A stretch of 64,000 bases of DNA, taken from positions 18,805,967 to 18,869,966 of the forward strand of contig NC_091022.1 in the NCBI RefSeq assembly GCF_041296385.1, read 5' to 3'. The position numbers and the translations under genes are program-made. The notes under the pieces are model-generated. The model did no database searches. It worked only from the letters and a program-made list of their open reading frames with translations, and was not told the DNA's origin. The DNA is from Aphelocoma coerulescens. Taxonomy: Eukaryota > Chordata > Aves > Passeriformes > Corvidae. Positions within the stretch are counted from its first letter, which is position 1. Every line of letters begins with the position of its first letter. Shown piece by piece: positions 10,097-21,396 of this stretch.

Positions 10097-11750
10097 CTCT
10101 GTCCTCTGGCAGTACTTACAGAAATCTTGAGTTAGAGACTTGAACCTAGCAAAAGCAGATACTAAAGCATGTCTGTGGATAATTAGCCATATAATGTATG
10201 AACAAGGTAACAAGCTCATCACCTCCAGAGGCCTGGTGCCTCTCTTCCCTACAGCAGGTGAGGTACCTCCCATACCCCTGACACTGAGTCATGGTGCAGG
10301 AGCTGTGGCTCCTCACTCAAGCTCCAACTCTCTCTTTCTAATTTAGTAGGACATTTAATGTGACCTGCCAAAACCATTGCTCAGATAAATACTTGTTTGT
10401 GAGAGAATCCTCAGGGAATGAGGGAAAGCATTATCAACAAAAGGAATGCAGAGAATACTTAATAATTCTTAACCGATTTTAAGACTTAATTTCTGTAATG
10501 GAATCATAAAGCTTTCTTGTCCAGTATTGATTTTTTTATGGTTTAAATCATATGCAATCATTGCTAGCTGGACTGCTGCTTCAGCCCTACTATATTAGAG
10601 CGGGTCACTAATGTGCTGTAGAAACCAATTTTTATCTTCACCATCTGGTGTTCTGAGTTGTTTTTTTTCTCTTGGAAAAAAAGATAAGAGAGAATTGCTG
10701 GAGGCTATTACTGGCTCTCTATTCCACAGAGATGAAACTTTAGAGGAAATCTGGCATGTGTTGACTCTGAATTCTGCACATTAGTACAGATTTGAACACA
10801 GTTGCCGGCTGATAGGTGGTCCCACTCCAGCTGCTAAGGAGGTGATGCACAGTAATGGAAGCAGAACTGGAACATAAACTTTTGCGAAGTGCTCTGAAAA
10901 GGGGCTGTTGCCTTTCATAGCCTTGTTCTCTGGGAATAAGAAGCTTTTGCTAATTGCTTATAGGACTTAACAAAAGGAGGAGAAAAATGGATGAGACAGT
11001 GAGAAGCTTGCATTAGAAAGACATGGGCAAGAAGGTAGAGAAGAAAATTTCCTGAGCCATCTTCAAGGTGAGCATTCAAGTGAGGGTCAGTAAGATTTTG
11101 GGCTCTTATTCTGGCGTTTTTCTTTTTTTTTTGCTTAAAACAGAAAAAAAGTGTTGGAATGGAATCTGTTTGGCATTTCAAATATAGTGTTCATGTGCAA
11201 GGCTGTACCTAGGCTTTAACACCCTAAGTTTCATGCTGTGATTGTTACCAGGATTTCAGAGAACAGGGGCAGATGTCTCCTGCTGAGATTTTTTCTTTTG
11301 TCAGTTCTCCAGCTCTGAGCAGACCTGTGCCTAGCTCGGCACTGCATGAACATATGCCTGGCCTCAGTAAATGATTCAGGTACATAGCAATGGGTCAGAT
11401 CCATCTGATCACAGGCTTCAGATAAACTTGATTTTGTATTACCTTCTACTTTTGCGTTTGATTTGTCCTTAACTGCAAAGCTGTGTGTGCTCAGTCCTGC
11501 CCATTGGAGGTGACATGAGCCTTAAAGTTTCTGTGTCACAGTGTTGGGTGTGAAGTGTTTCTCGTTTGCTTTTACACTCTGTTTCGAAGAACAGCTACGT
11601 GTGATGCTCTACCTGTCTGTACTGTCCGGATCTATTCGCAGAAGTTACTGCAATTTTGTCTGGGTTTTGCATTTGTTTCCTAATGGATGAATGATGATGG
11701 ACCTTCTGATGGGCTTTTGAGGCAGCATAGCCCTTTAGACTCGTGCAGCT
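10097..11750. other. MCOLN2-LPAR3 intergenic, right part
   Basis: About 1.65 kb of unique sequence leading into the LPAR3 promoter. Short T and A runs near 10670 and 11122. No gene or repeat recognised. Confidence 0.55.
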
Positions 11751-12330
11751 CCCGCTTGCTCGGGGGTCTCGCTCACGTTCTCCGCAGCCGCCCGTGCCGG
11801 GGGAGAGCCAAACCTTGGCCCCGGGGAGGAAACAAAGGCTTGGGTGAGCTCTCCCGTTCGCCAGGGGCAGGTGCGGGGCGGGCGGGGCCGGACGGGTTAA
11901 GGCCGGCGGGGCGGGACGGGGCGCGGAGCGGAGCGGAGCGGGGCGGGCGGGCCTGCCCGCTCTGGCGGCGGCGCTGGCGCTGCTCCGCTCCGCTCCGCGC
12001 CGGGGCTGCCGGTGAGTGGGGCCGGGGCGGGCAGGCTGAGCCCCTGCCACCCACAGCGGGGCCGGGGCGGCGGGGCGGGCGCGTCCCGGGGCGGCAGCGG
12101 CGGCTCGGTGAAGGGGACGGCGGTGGGGACACTGGTACCGCGGGCTGGACGAGCTCCGGGAGAAATGAGCCTTTTCCCCAGGAGTGGGGCTGGCAAAACT
12201 TCTTGCATTTCTGTAAAACTCTTTGCGGTGGTGCCGGAGCCCCGGGCGCGCCCCGGGCCGTGCCGGTGAGCAGAGCGGGCAGCACCCGGAGCGCAGCCCG
12301 AGCCCGGCGGGGCAGAGCCCGGGCAGTGCT
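11750..12330 (+). promoter_or_regulatory. LPAR3: CpG-island promoter of LPAR3
   Basis: A sharply bounded GC- and CpG-rich block in AT-leaning surroundings, with multiple GGGCGG-type Sp1/KLF boxes around 11874-11945 and repeats of GAGCG/GGAGC near 11930-11945. It has no obvious TATA box, as is usual for CpG-island promoters. Long open frames on both strands here are a by-product of the base composition. It lies about 8.6 kb upstream of the LPAR3 start codon in the same orientation, matching the non-coding first exon known for LPAR3. Confidence 0.7.
11900..12011 (+). other. LPAR3: LPAR3 non-coding exon 1 candidate (start approximate)
   Basis: The GC-rich stretch ends at a strong donor, ccg|gtgagt, after 12011. 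LPAR3 orthologues have an untranslated first exon joined to the exon that carries the start codon. The transcription start is not visible, so the left border is a placeholder within the island. Confidence 0.5.
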
Positions 12331-15300
12331 GCCGCTCTGTCCCGGAGAGACGTCGCGGTGTGTGCAGACACGGACATGCACGTATAAAAATATACACGTG
12401 AGTTTCCATACGTTTGAGACTCCGTTTGCACACCCCTGGGTGCGGGGGGGCCGTGCCCTGCTGAGGCGCGGGCAGCTGGTAGGGACTGTGGGCGCTGGGA
12501 AGGGTCTTCTGTTAAGTGGGTTTTTTTTTAATACGGTGTTTCTTAATCTATGCAACACACCGAAAAAAATACACTGCCGTTATTTTGCATTATGTCTTTT
12601 GATAAGTTCTTTCTCTTAAGGAAACAAAGTCGGGTGGGAGGAGAGGGAGAGGTAGAGGAAGCAGTTTTGTACCCTTGTGTTTCCAGAGGCCATGTACTTA
12701 GGTCTGGTCTCCCATCTGTGATACGAGTCTAGAAAAAGACGTTTCTTGTTGCAGACTGTAAGGTGCATTGCTGTAGCTTTGTTCTTTAAGCTGTGCTGAG
12801 TATGTGGTTTCTTGCATACCCTTACAGTCTTCTAAAATGTGCAGTAGGAAGCACAACTCAAATCCAGTTATCTGGTGGAAAACCTGATTTCACTAAGCTT
12901 ATCTGTGTAATGAAAATTAAGCTAAAAGCAAACAAACAAATCAAACAACCCCACAAATCAAATCTGCATAATCAGTAAGGAAGCAACAGTTCTTACCAGC
13001 ATGTAAAGCTGAGAGATGTATTTAGCTTTTTTCAGAATCCTAGGTGAAAGTTTCAGACAAGCTCGTCTGGATGTGTCATTACTCTCCTGTGCTACACTGA
13101 CCATTACCATTTAAGAACGTCTTCCAGCATAGGCTTTATGCTATCAGATAATGAAATAAAATCTCCGAAGTATATGATTTGACACTGTAGAGAATATATT
13201 TATTTTGGGTATTAGCCCTAAAGACTGACATACTCGAATTCTACTATTATGCCATTGGGTCAACTTCTATGTCTTGAGAAAATATGCTTTGGAGTGTGCT
13301 ATTTCTACCAGTTCCACTGACACATTTGCTTGCAAACCCAGGCTCTGAATCTGTTAACAGCTCAGATACAGTCAAGTGACTTGTTTTAATCAGCAGTGGT
13401 GTGACTTAGGTCCTTATCAATATGTGCTGAAAATAAACAGTGAAAGTTGACTTGTTTGGGACTGTGCTGAAATAGTCTGTATCCACATTCTGTAGGTTTT
13501 GTGGAAGAAAGCTGATTTGTTGAATGGTGAAATTCAACAAATTGGAGGTGGTAGTGATCAGTGAGAGGACCTGGAAGTTCTGCAGAAATGGGAAACTTAC
13601 TTTAGAAGCAGAACAGGTATTTTCTTCTAGGCATGTTTCACAATGTATAGGCTGTTTGAATGACTTTTAAATACTTTAAATGCTGTGTCTGTTTCCGCAT
13701 TATAGGACGACCTGCCAGCTCCTTTCAGAACCACACTTAAAGGAGACTAAATGAAGGCTTTGCAGCAAAGCTTTTAGTTTGAACTCCATATATAGATCTA
13801 GTAAACCATAATTTCAGAAAGTCTTAAATTACCAAGTCTGGAGTCTAAACTTGTGGTAACTAGTGAGTTACTTGGTATCTGTCCCTAACAACTTCTCCAA
13901 TGTATCAGAGCTTTCAGAAGCAATTTAGTGCAGTAGAGCAGATTTGTACTAAAGGCATTTCAGGAGCTGGAGTCTGAGCTTTGTAATACCTTGATGGAGG
14001 TGCCCCTGTATCTCTGTTTCAAGGTTCAGCTGTCAGTGCCAGTCTGCAGCAGTTTGCAGAGGAACAGCATTGTCACTTACATGCACAGGATGACACTTGT
14101 GTGCCCTGACAGTGACTTTTAAGCCTCTTATCAGACTGTGTGTACAGAGCACTCTGGTTTGTGGTTGACAGTACTGTTTCTTCTCTCTGCAACTTTAAAT
14201 ATTTAGTCTTGAGGTTCTTTTGGTAGGTCTAATACTTTTCTTGAGGCTCTTTATTTGTACCATATAGCACTGGTCTTTTGTGCAGGATGTATGATACATA
14301 AAAACCTTAAATGCTTCCACCACAGATATCTAAGAATTGCCAAAGAATCATCTTCATTCCTTTTGCCCTACTTTCTTCCCAGTCCAAAAGATGACACCAC
14401 AGAAATGGACTATTACTGGAAATATCCAGAACCATGGCGGAAGTATGAGTGCTGCTGTGCTTTTTATCAAGTTAACATTATGTAGATGAAACAGGTTTGG
14501 AGAGAAAGTGGATGTGGCACTTTGCTCTCCTTAGCCTAAAAGGTACTGAAGACCAAGGGAGTGGGATAATGCTGCTTGGGAGTGATCGAGTTCAGCCAGT
14601 TATCTGAAATTGGAGATACTTCAGTTAAAGAAAAAAAATAGAGCCGAACACAACCACAAGTAGATTCCCTTACTAATAAGTAAGTTCTCTGGTTGAAAAA
14701 CTTATTCATTTGGCCTCATAGTTTTTTAATAATAACTTTTCTTCAAATTCTAAGCTACATTCTAAAAATGTTTTTGAAAAATTATATTCTCAGGTCCTTG
14801 AATTGTACCATGTACCATGCTGTTTCAAGTACAGGCAGTGCCTGCACAATTTCTGTAATAAACAAAATAAAACAGTTGCATTTCTGAGACAATTTGTCCC
14901 TGTAAAACCTGTTAAATTAATGTTGGCTTCCATTGCATCCTCTAGTAGTACCAGATTAAAAGAAGCTTTAGTTTAGATACATTTTGTGCATAGTTTTCTG
15001 TTCTCTATGTGCTTCCTTTCATTTGTTTTTCTAAATTGATTTTTGTTACAGTATTAATTAACTATTAAAGACAATTAAAGGTGAACCAGAGCACTTACCT
15101 CACAAAACTCTTCTTTACAGTTACACATTAACATTTTTGGCCTCTGCTGTGTTACACACCCTTTTCTGCACTGGTATTTCTTTCTAAGCTGAGGTAACCC
15201 GGGTGGGTTTCTTGGTGCAATCATTTGGTTGTGTTTTCCTCCGTGGCCATACATGTAGCAGGGTGTGGAGGGGAACAAGGAACCAATTGCCTTTCTGAGC

Positions 15301-18300
15301 TGGTACTGCTGGTATGTATAGCTTTGGCTGCCCAGCGTTCTGGCTTCCTTCTGCCTGCACCTTCCTCTGGGGAATAAGGTGAGAGAGCTTTTCAGTAATG
15401 AGAAAAATAAAAGCAGCAGTGGTGGTTTACCCAGAAGAGGATGGGACAGAGGGTGTCCGTGTCTGCCTGTGGCACAGGGCACAGGCAGGCAAATGCAGGG
15501 CTGTGGGGAGCCCTTGGACAGGGCTGCACAGGCTGCAAGTCTCCAGACTCTCCTTTTGTGGTGCTCTGTCAAGGGCCATCTGCTGCTTGTAGGGTAAATT
15601 TAAAAAGCCAAAGGAATATGTGCGAGTAGGCAATTGCTGCTGGTATTTCTCTGCAGTGACAGTCTGAGTGTGAAGAGAGTATTTCAAATGACTCTCTTCC
15701 TCCTTCTGCCACCTATGCCTGTGATCAGTCAGCATGATAAACTCAGCTTTCTGCAGAGCAACTTTTGTAATAAGTTTCCAAATCTCGTAGAGATGTGTAT
15801 TTAATACCTGGTCTTTGTTAATGGAGAAGGGGAGCCAGGAGGCAAAGTGCTCAGGCAGAGCTGGCAGCCTGCCTGCTTTGCAGGCTGAGCCTGGGCACAG
15901 CTTGCTCCTCTGCACCGTCTCACAGACCTGCCCGGACTGTACTGGCTTTGTGGTCTCTCCTGTTCCAGAGTGTATCATTTTGGGTGTTGATCTACCCTGA
16001 AATTCTGCACAGAAATTCCTGCAGCAGCTCAGGAAAACCAGCAATAAACCAGGCTGGTGTTCTGCCTGGGCAAACATCCCTCCCTCCCCCCTAAGCTGAC
16101 TTTGTGCCCTGCTAAAGGGCTTCACCACTCCTTGTAGGCTCAGTCTTGCTCTCAGGACCTCTCAGTCCAGCTCTGCAGTTGGTCTGAATCCTCTCACAGT
16201 AGCTTTCTGTGCCAACCCAGGCCTGTCTGCTCCCTCCCTTTTGCATTTATACAGAAACAGGGCAGAAGCCATCAAAGTCCCCCAAACTGATGCCAGCCCT
16301 TCAATAAAGTTGTAGCCAATGTATTGAAACATCTTGGTTTTTAATGGACAGGGAAGAGGCAGAAAACCATGGGGATGCGCCATGAATCACATTATGGCTT
16401 GCAGGATAAGTTTTATAATGACTTTACCATTAAAATACTATTTGTGTTTTCCTTCAGAAATGTTTGCATTAATAATGAGTAAGTCAGCTTAGAGCTGATT
16501 TACAGGCAAGATTTAATTTTTAATCAAAATAACTTAAAGGTAATTTTAATCACAGTTTCAATCAGCAAAACCTTTGACTTAAATAACTGATACTTAAATT
16601 CTATTATAAATAAAAAAAAATTTAGTGGCTTTATTGAAGCAAACAAGATTCCAATTGAATAACAACCATTACAGCATGCTAGCTTGCAACTAGCTGAACC
16701 TTTTGTCAAAAACATTATCTAGATGATGTTTTATTTCGCTGACTCTTTATTCAGGTAGCTAGTATAATATATTCCTACATACTCATGCAAATTCTTGACT
16801 TTTATTTAAAGAATGGTGAAGAACATATTCTGACCTGGTGTGAGTTACACTTTCATAGAGGAATTTAAAATCAGTTATGATACACAAACTGTCATTAAGA
16901 CAAACAAAGTTCAAGGTGTTATGTATTGGGAAGAATTCTTAAAATGTGCTTTTGCATTTGAAAACAGTTTAACTAAAATCCCAAATTCTTTGAGATTCTT
17001 TGGAACAGAGGATTTTTGCCACTCAAAAAAAGACAAAAAGCTTTAATGTTTACTCAAGTGGGGTAGAAGAAAATGCAGTTCACAGTCCATCTGTTTGTGA
17101 TCTTTGTAGCCTCTCTTGGTTGAAATCGGGTAATTAAATAGATTGAAATGGGGAGAAGAACCTTTTAGACAAGCTTTTGGCACTTGCAAAGTTTTGATGT
17201 ATTTGCCTGTAAGTACCAGGGCAAGCTGTTAGTTCAACTCACCTGTAGAATATGCAACATGGGATAACTGCTGGAGGTCTGTATGGTGGGATAGGAAATA
17301 CCAAGTGGCGTAGAACAGGTGAACAGAGATTTTTTTGTTGTCCTTTCCCATGCAAAACCCCAAGAAATACCAAGCTTGGGAGAGCCAATTTCAAAGCAAA
17401 AGAAGGCAATTCTTAAAGTGAGTAGCACAACTGGGGAGCTCTCTGCTGCAGACTCTGGAAGACTCTTTTGCCTTTATAAGTCTGGACTGACAAGTTTAGC
17501 TGGTTTTCTACTAACTTTGAACAATATTTTGCCTGAATATTCAAATTATTTTGTACTTAATAAACAGATCTGAAATATGTAATATTTAAGGATTTTTTTT
17601 ACAAAGGGTTATATTTAAGGATTATTTTTTTCTTCTTAAGTTTAAACCTGCCCTGGTTAAGATAAGCAACTCTGATTTGGCTGCAGAAGACAAGACCTGG
17701 AGAAGAAAGTCCTGCCAGGACATATGATGTGCCAGGAGCTATGGGATATCCTGTCTTGTGCCTGGTGTGGACTGGGGCAGGACCACTGGATTCAGCTGCA
17801 TAGCTCTGTCATGGCTGCACAGCTCCCCTGAGACCAGGCTAATTCTGCTGGGAGGACTTCAGATGAAGGTGTGAAGAAAACCACTGTCTGCAAGGCCCCT
17901 GGTGTTGTAAGTGCTTTTCGTACACAGGCTGGTACAGACAGCCAAGTGCTGCATCTCCACTTTGAAGGACTGGGATGTAAACTAGCTCCAGTTCAGCTTC
18001 TGCTTTGGTGCAGCTTCCATTTGTAAATCTCCAGAGTCTGCTCTGTGACCCTGAGACCTCAGCTCGATGCTTTTCTTCTCCTCATCTTACCTCAACACCT
18101 CAAGACATCTCTTTCAAAATCATTTGTCGTTTGAGCTCTGCTGTGTGACAGTAAGTGTTTGTAGTGTAATTATTTCAGTGGAGAATTATGGATGTGTTAA
18201 TAATTTTTTCTTTGTTTATTACTTCAAATAAGGATGGGACTTCATTAAGATGAAGTATTTAGAATAAATTCATAGTTGATATTTTGGATTTCTTTAAGCT

Positions 18301-20638
18301 TTTCAACAGATGAGATACAAAAAGCATCTGCAGATTTCTTTACTCTCCTGTCACTGCAAGCAAGAGATGCATATGTTGAGATGATTACACAGTAAGATAC
18401 AACATGTTCAGAAAACCTTCCCTGTAATTTTCACAGGTTTGGTTGCCTTTTTTTTCCCCCCCCCTTGCCATTCTTGCCCAAAATGCTGCTTCTATTTACA
18501 GGCATTTGGGCTGTTGTGTAAAAGCTTCATGTCAAGCTCAGTAGGTCCTTTGCTGCCTTGATGTGTTAGAGCAGAGGCTTCTCTGCTGGCAGGGTTCCCA
18601 GCACTTGGCTACTCGAGTAGCTGTTGTCTGCAGCTCCTCAGGGACTTCTGGTCATTTACAGACTGAATTTGATTTTTGAGTACTTCCTGGGTGAGAATGG
18701 GAATGTACTGACTGCCCAACTCCCCTATGTTACCGTGAACAGGGAGCAGTGGGCATTGAATTTCATTTGACTCATTGCAGTGGATTTGCATTCCTGAGGC
18801 TTTTTTATTTTTAGATGGAGGGATGCTCTGTAATATTTCAGCACAAGGGATGGTTTACTTGTTTCCTTCCACTTCTTGTCCTTAAGTAGCTGTTCTTAGT
18901 GTTCTGACTATGTGTTCAAGTTTGATGCTTTAAGTAATATAGTCTTTTATAAAAAAGTGGCTGGCCAGGTTCTTGAGGATAATAAAATGGACAACAATGT
19001 CAAATGGCCTGCTTTCATGTTGACTACTCGGTGGGAATTAAGAAAAATCAAAGAAAAAGTGCTAAGGAGCTAGTTCAGAAAAATGGATGGAATAGTGTAA
19101 CTTGATTTAAAATTACTGTAAATATTGCATGAAATAACACAAGTAGCATAACATAAATGACAAAGGATGGACCTTTTTAGTTTAAAGCTTGGAAGGAACC
19201 TTTAATATAAAAGTGGCATTTTAGCCAGCCTGCTGGGCATTGTTTAATTTGCTTCCTAGTCCCTGGGGAGATGAAATATAGCTGTAAAATGGGACCTCAT
19301 TATTACCACAGGGTAATAGACAAAGTGACCCTGATGTTTATGTGTCAACAATTTTAGCTGAAGAGATGGAAAGCCTATGCTTTCTAAAATATTTCTGCCT
19401 GTTCCTGCTTCTTCTAGGTTTCTTGTTGGTTGCCACTCTGTATAACATCTAATGTGATCAGGCTCTTGTTCCATGGCTGCGTTCATGGGTTTTGCTAGAA
19501 CTATACAATATCTATTAAGGAATTGTTAAAACCCTTCTTCAGATGCTGACAGTGAATGTGAGGGCTAGTGATGATCAGATACAAACTCTCCCTTCTAGGC
19601 TGTGAGACCCTGCATGGGGTCCAGCAGCTGTGAGTAATTGCTGTCAGATCTCCTGTGTAAATTAGTCCAGGTTCAGTTTGGTTCATAAAAAAGGCAGTAA
19701 AATTGCCAAGGCAGCTGACATTGACCTCGCCAGAGTAGCTGAAGTGTGATGTAATCTGGAACTTGGACTCTCTTTCCATCATCAGGTTTAATAGCCCTGA
19801 GTCCAAAATAGTGCTGAGTGGGTATGAGAAATAAACCCCAGCCATACTGCTGTTCCCAGGACTTGCTTTAACCTGTGGTTGGGTAGGGAACTGGATTTTG
19901 GTTTTAAAGATAAGTGGGCTGTGTGGTGCTCACAAGCCTGTGGGTTGAGAGCCCAGTAAAATAATTCCTGGCTTTAGAATAGTCAAATATCTAGAATATA
20001 TTTTTCCCTTTGCAGCACATTTACTTAAGTCCTGTAGTAGTAAATAACAGGTATGTGCTCAGAATATATATGCCTGTCGTATCTTATATACATACTTTTT
20101 TTACATTTATTAATATATAATTGAAAACAAAAAAAAAATTTTTGTGTAATAGGCCTTTTATTGCTTAGTCAGTAAAATGGAAGAGTTATGATTTATTCTT
20201 CCCTATCCCTACTGGCTACACTGAGAAATGGAAATAATGATGGGGCTGTGGCTCAAACATGGGATTTCACAGCAAGAATGGCTTGGCTGTTGCTCAGATT
20301 TTCTCCATGACCTCCAGAAAGTAATTTTTAACTTCTTAACTTCCACCTTGTTGCCTCTACAGTATGACTGCTAGTGCAAGAGAACTGTGCTGGAATTTTT
20401 TAAGTAGGAAAATCTCTTAAAATTCCTGATTCATCCAAGCATCATGCACTGTGGTCCTCCAGAATATCTTCTGCATCAACCCTGTACAGTTTGAATTTTT
20501 AGTTAAGGCCTCCAAGTATACACCCTCTCATGTCCACGTCACAATCCCTTGTCCCCAAAAAAAGAAGGTTTGGTGATTGAAGCAAGGGCTATTAGCTGAC
20601 TGTTACTATTCTTTCTTTCTTCCTTCCACCCTTCCTAG
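12012..20638 (+). other. LPAR3: LPAR3 intron 1
   Basis: About 8.6 kb from gtgagt to the pyrimidine-rich acceptor ttccacccttcctag at 20638. Mostly unique sequence; a T8C9 run at 18448-18464. On the minus strand at 15099-15366 there is an exon-like open segment with consensus splice sites (separate entry). No other gene recognised. Confidence 0.6.
15099..15366 (-). other. Possible minus-strand coding exon, product unknown
   Basis: Read on the minus strand, an acceptor (cttattccccag, AG at 15368-15367) is followed by 268 nt that stay open for 89 codons and end at a perfect donor gag|gtaagt (exon ends 15099). The peptide includes SYTYQQYQLRKAIGSLF, YMYGHGGKHNQMIAP and CRKGCVTQQRPKMLMCNC, with six cysteines and many basic residues. 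I do not recognise a family. The exon would begin in the last base of a codon and end on a codon boundary. A further open frame of natural-looking composition lies just upstream on the same strand (about 15610-15800, containing YEIWKLITKVALQKAEF). It would be nested antisense in LPAR3 intron 1. Chance is possible. Confidence 0.25.
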
Positions 20639-20660
20639 GATGCAGGGGCTTTAATCCAGG
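20639..20660 (+). other. LPAR3: LPAR3 5'UTR part of exon 2
   Basis: 22 nt between the acceptor AG at 20637-20638 and the ATG at 20661. The first in-frame ATG of the conserved N-terminus is used. Confidence 0.75.
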
Positions 20661-21396
20661 ATGAACGAATGCTATTATGACAAGCGCATGGACTTTTTCT
20701 ACAACAGGACAAAGACGGACACAGCGGATGAGTGGACAGGAGCACAGCTCATTGGTGTTCTATGCTTTGGGACGTTTTTCTGCCTCTTCATTTTTATTTC
20801 AAATTCATTGGTCATAGCAGCTGTGGTCAAGAACAAGAGGTTTCATTTTCCCTTTTATTATCTTCTGGCCAACTTAGCTGCTGCAGACTTTTTTGCTGGA
20901 ATTGCCTATGTCTTCTTGATGTTCAACACCGGCCCCGTGTCTAAGACACTGACAGTTAACCGCTGGTTTTTGCGTCAGGGGCTCCTGGACACCAGCCTGA
21001 CGGCGTCCCTGGTGAACCTGCTCGTCATCGCTGTGGAGCGGCACATGTCGATCATGCGGATGAAGATCCACAGCAATCTCACCAAGAAGAGAGTCACCTT
21101 CTTAATTATATCAATTTGGGCCATTGCTATTTTCATGGGTGCTGTTCCGACCCTGGGCTGGAACTGTCTCTGTGACATTACTGTCTGCTCATCCCTGGCA
21201 CCCATTTACAGCAGAAGTTACCTGGTGTTCTGGAGTGTCTTAAACCTGGTCGTCTTCTTCATTATGGTGGTGGTTTACATAAGAATCTACATGTACGTCC
21301 AGAGGAAAACCAATGTCTTGTCATCACACACCAGCGGGTCCATTAGCCGGAGGAGAACCCCTGTGAAGCTTATGAAGACTGTCATGACTGTCTTAG
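20661..21396 (+). CDS. LPAR3: LPAR3 coding exon 2 (N-terminus to TM6 start)
   Basis: 245 codons plus one base, MNECYYDK to KLMKTVMTVL, donor tcttag|gtaaga at 21397. Carries TM1-TM5 and the third intracellular loop with the SGSISRRRTPVKLMK basic segment. The split after VTVL-G is the conserved intron position of the LPAR1-3 family. Confidence 0.97.

Noticed and set aside
11595..12619. Long open frames on both strands (up to 310 codons) across the first CpG island
   Set aside because: Extreme GC content lacks stop codons in most frames; the products are Pro/Arg/Gly/Ala-rich with no domain, and the region fits a promoter with a non-coding exon.
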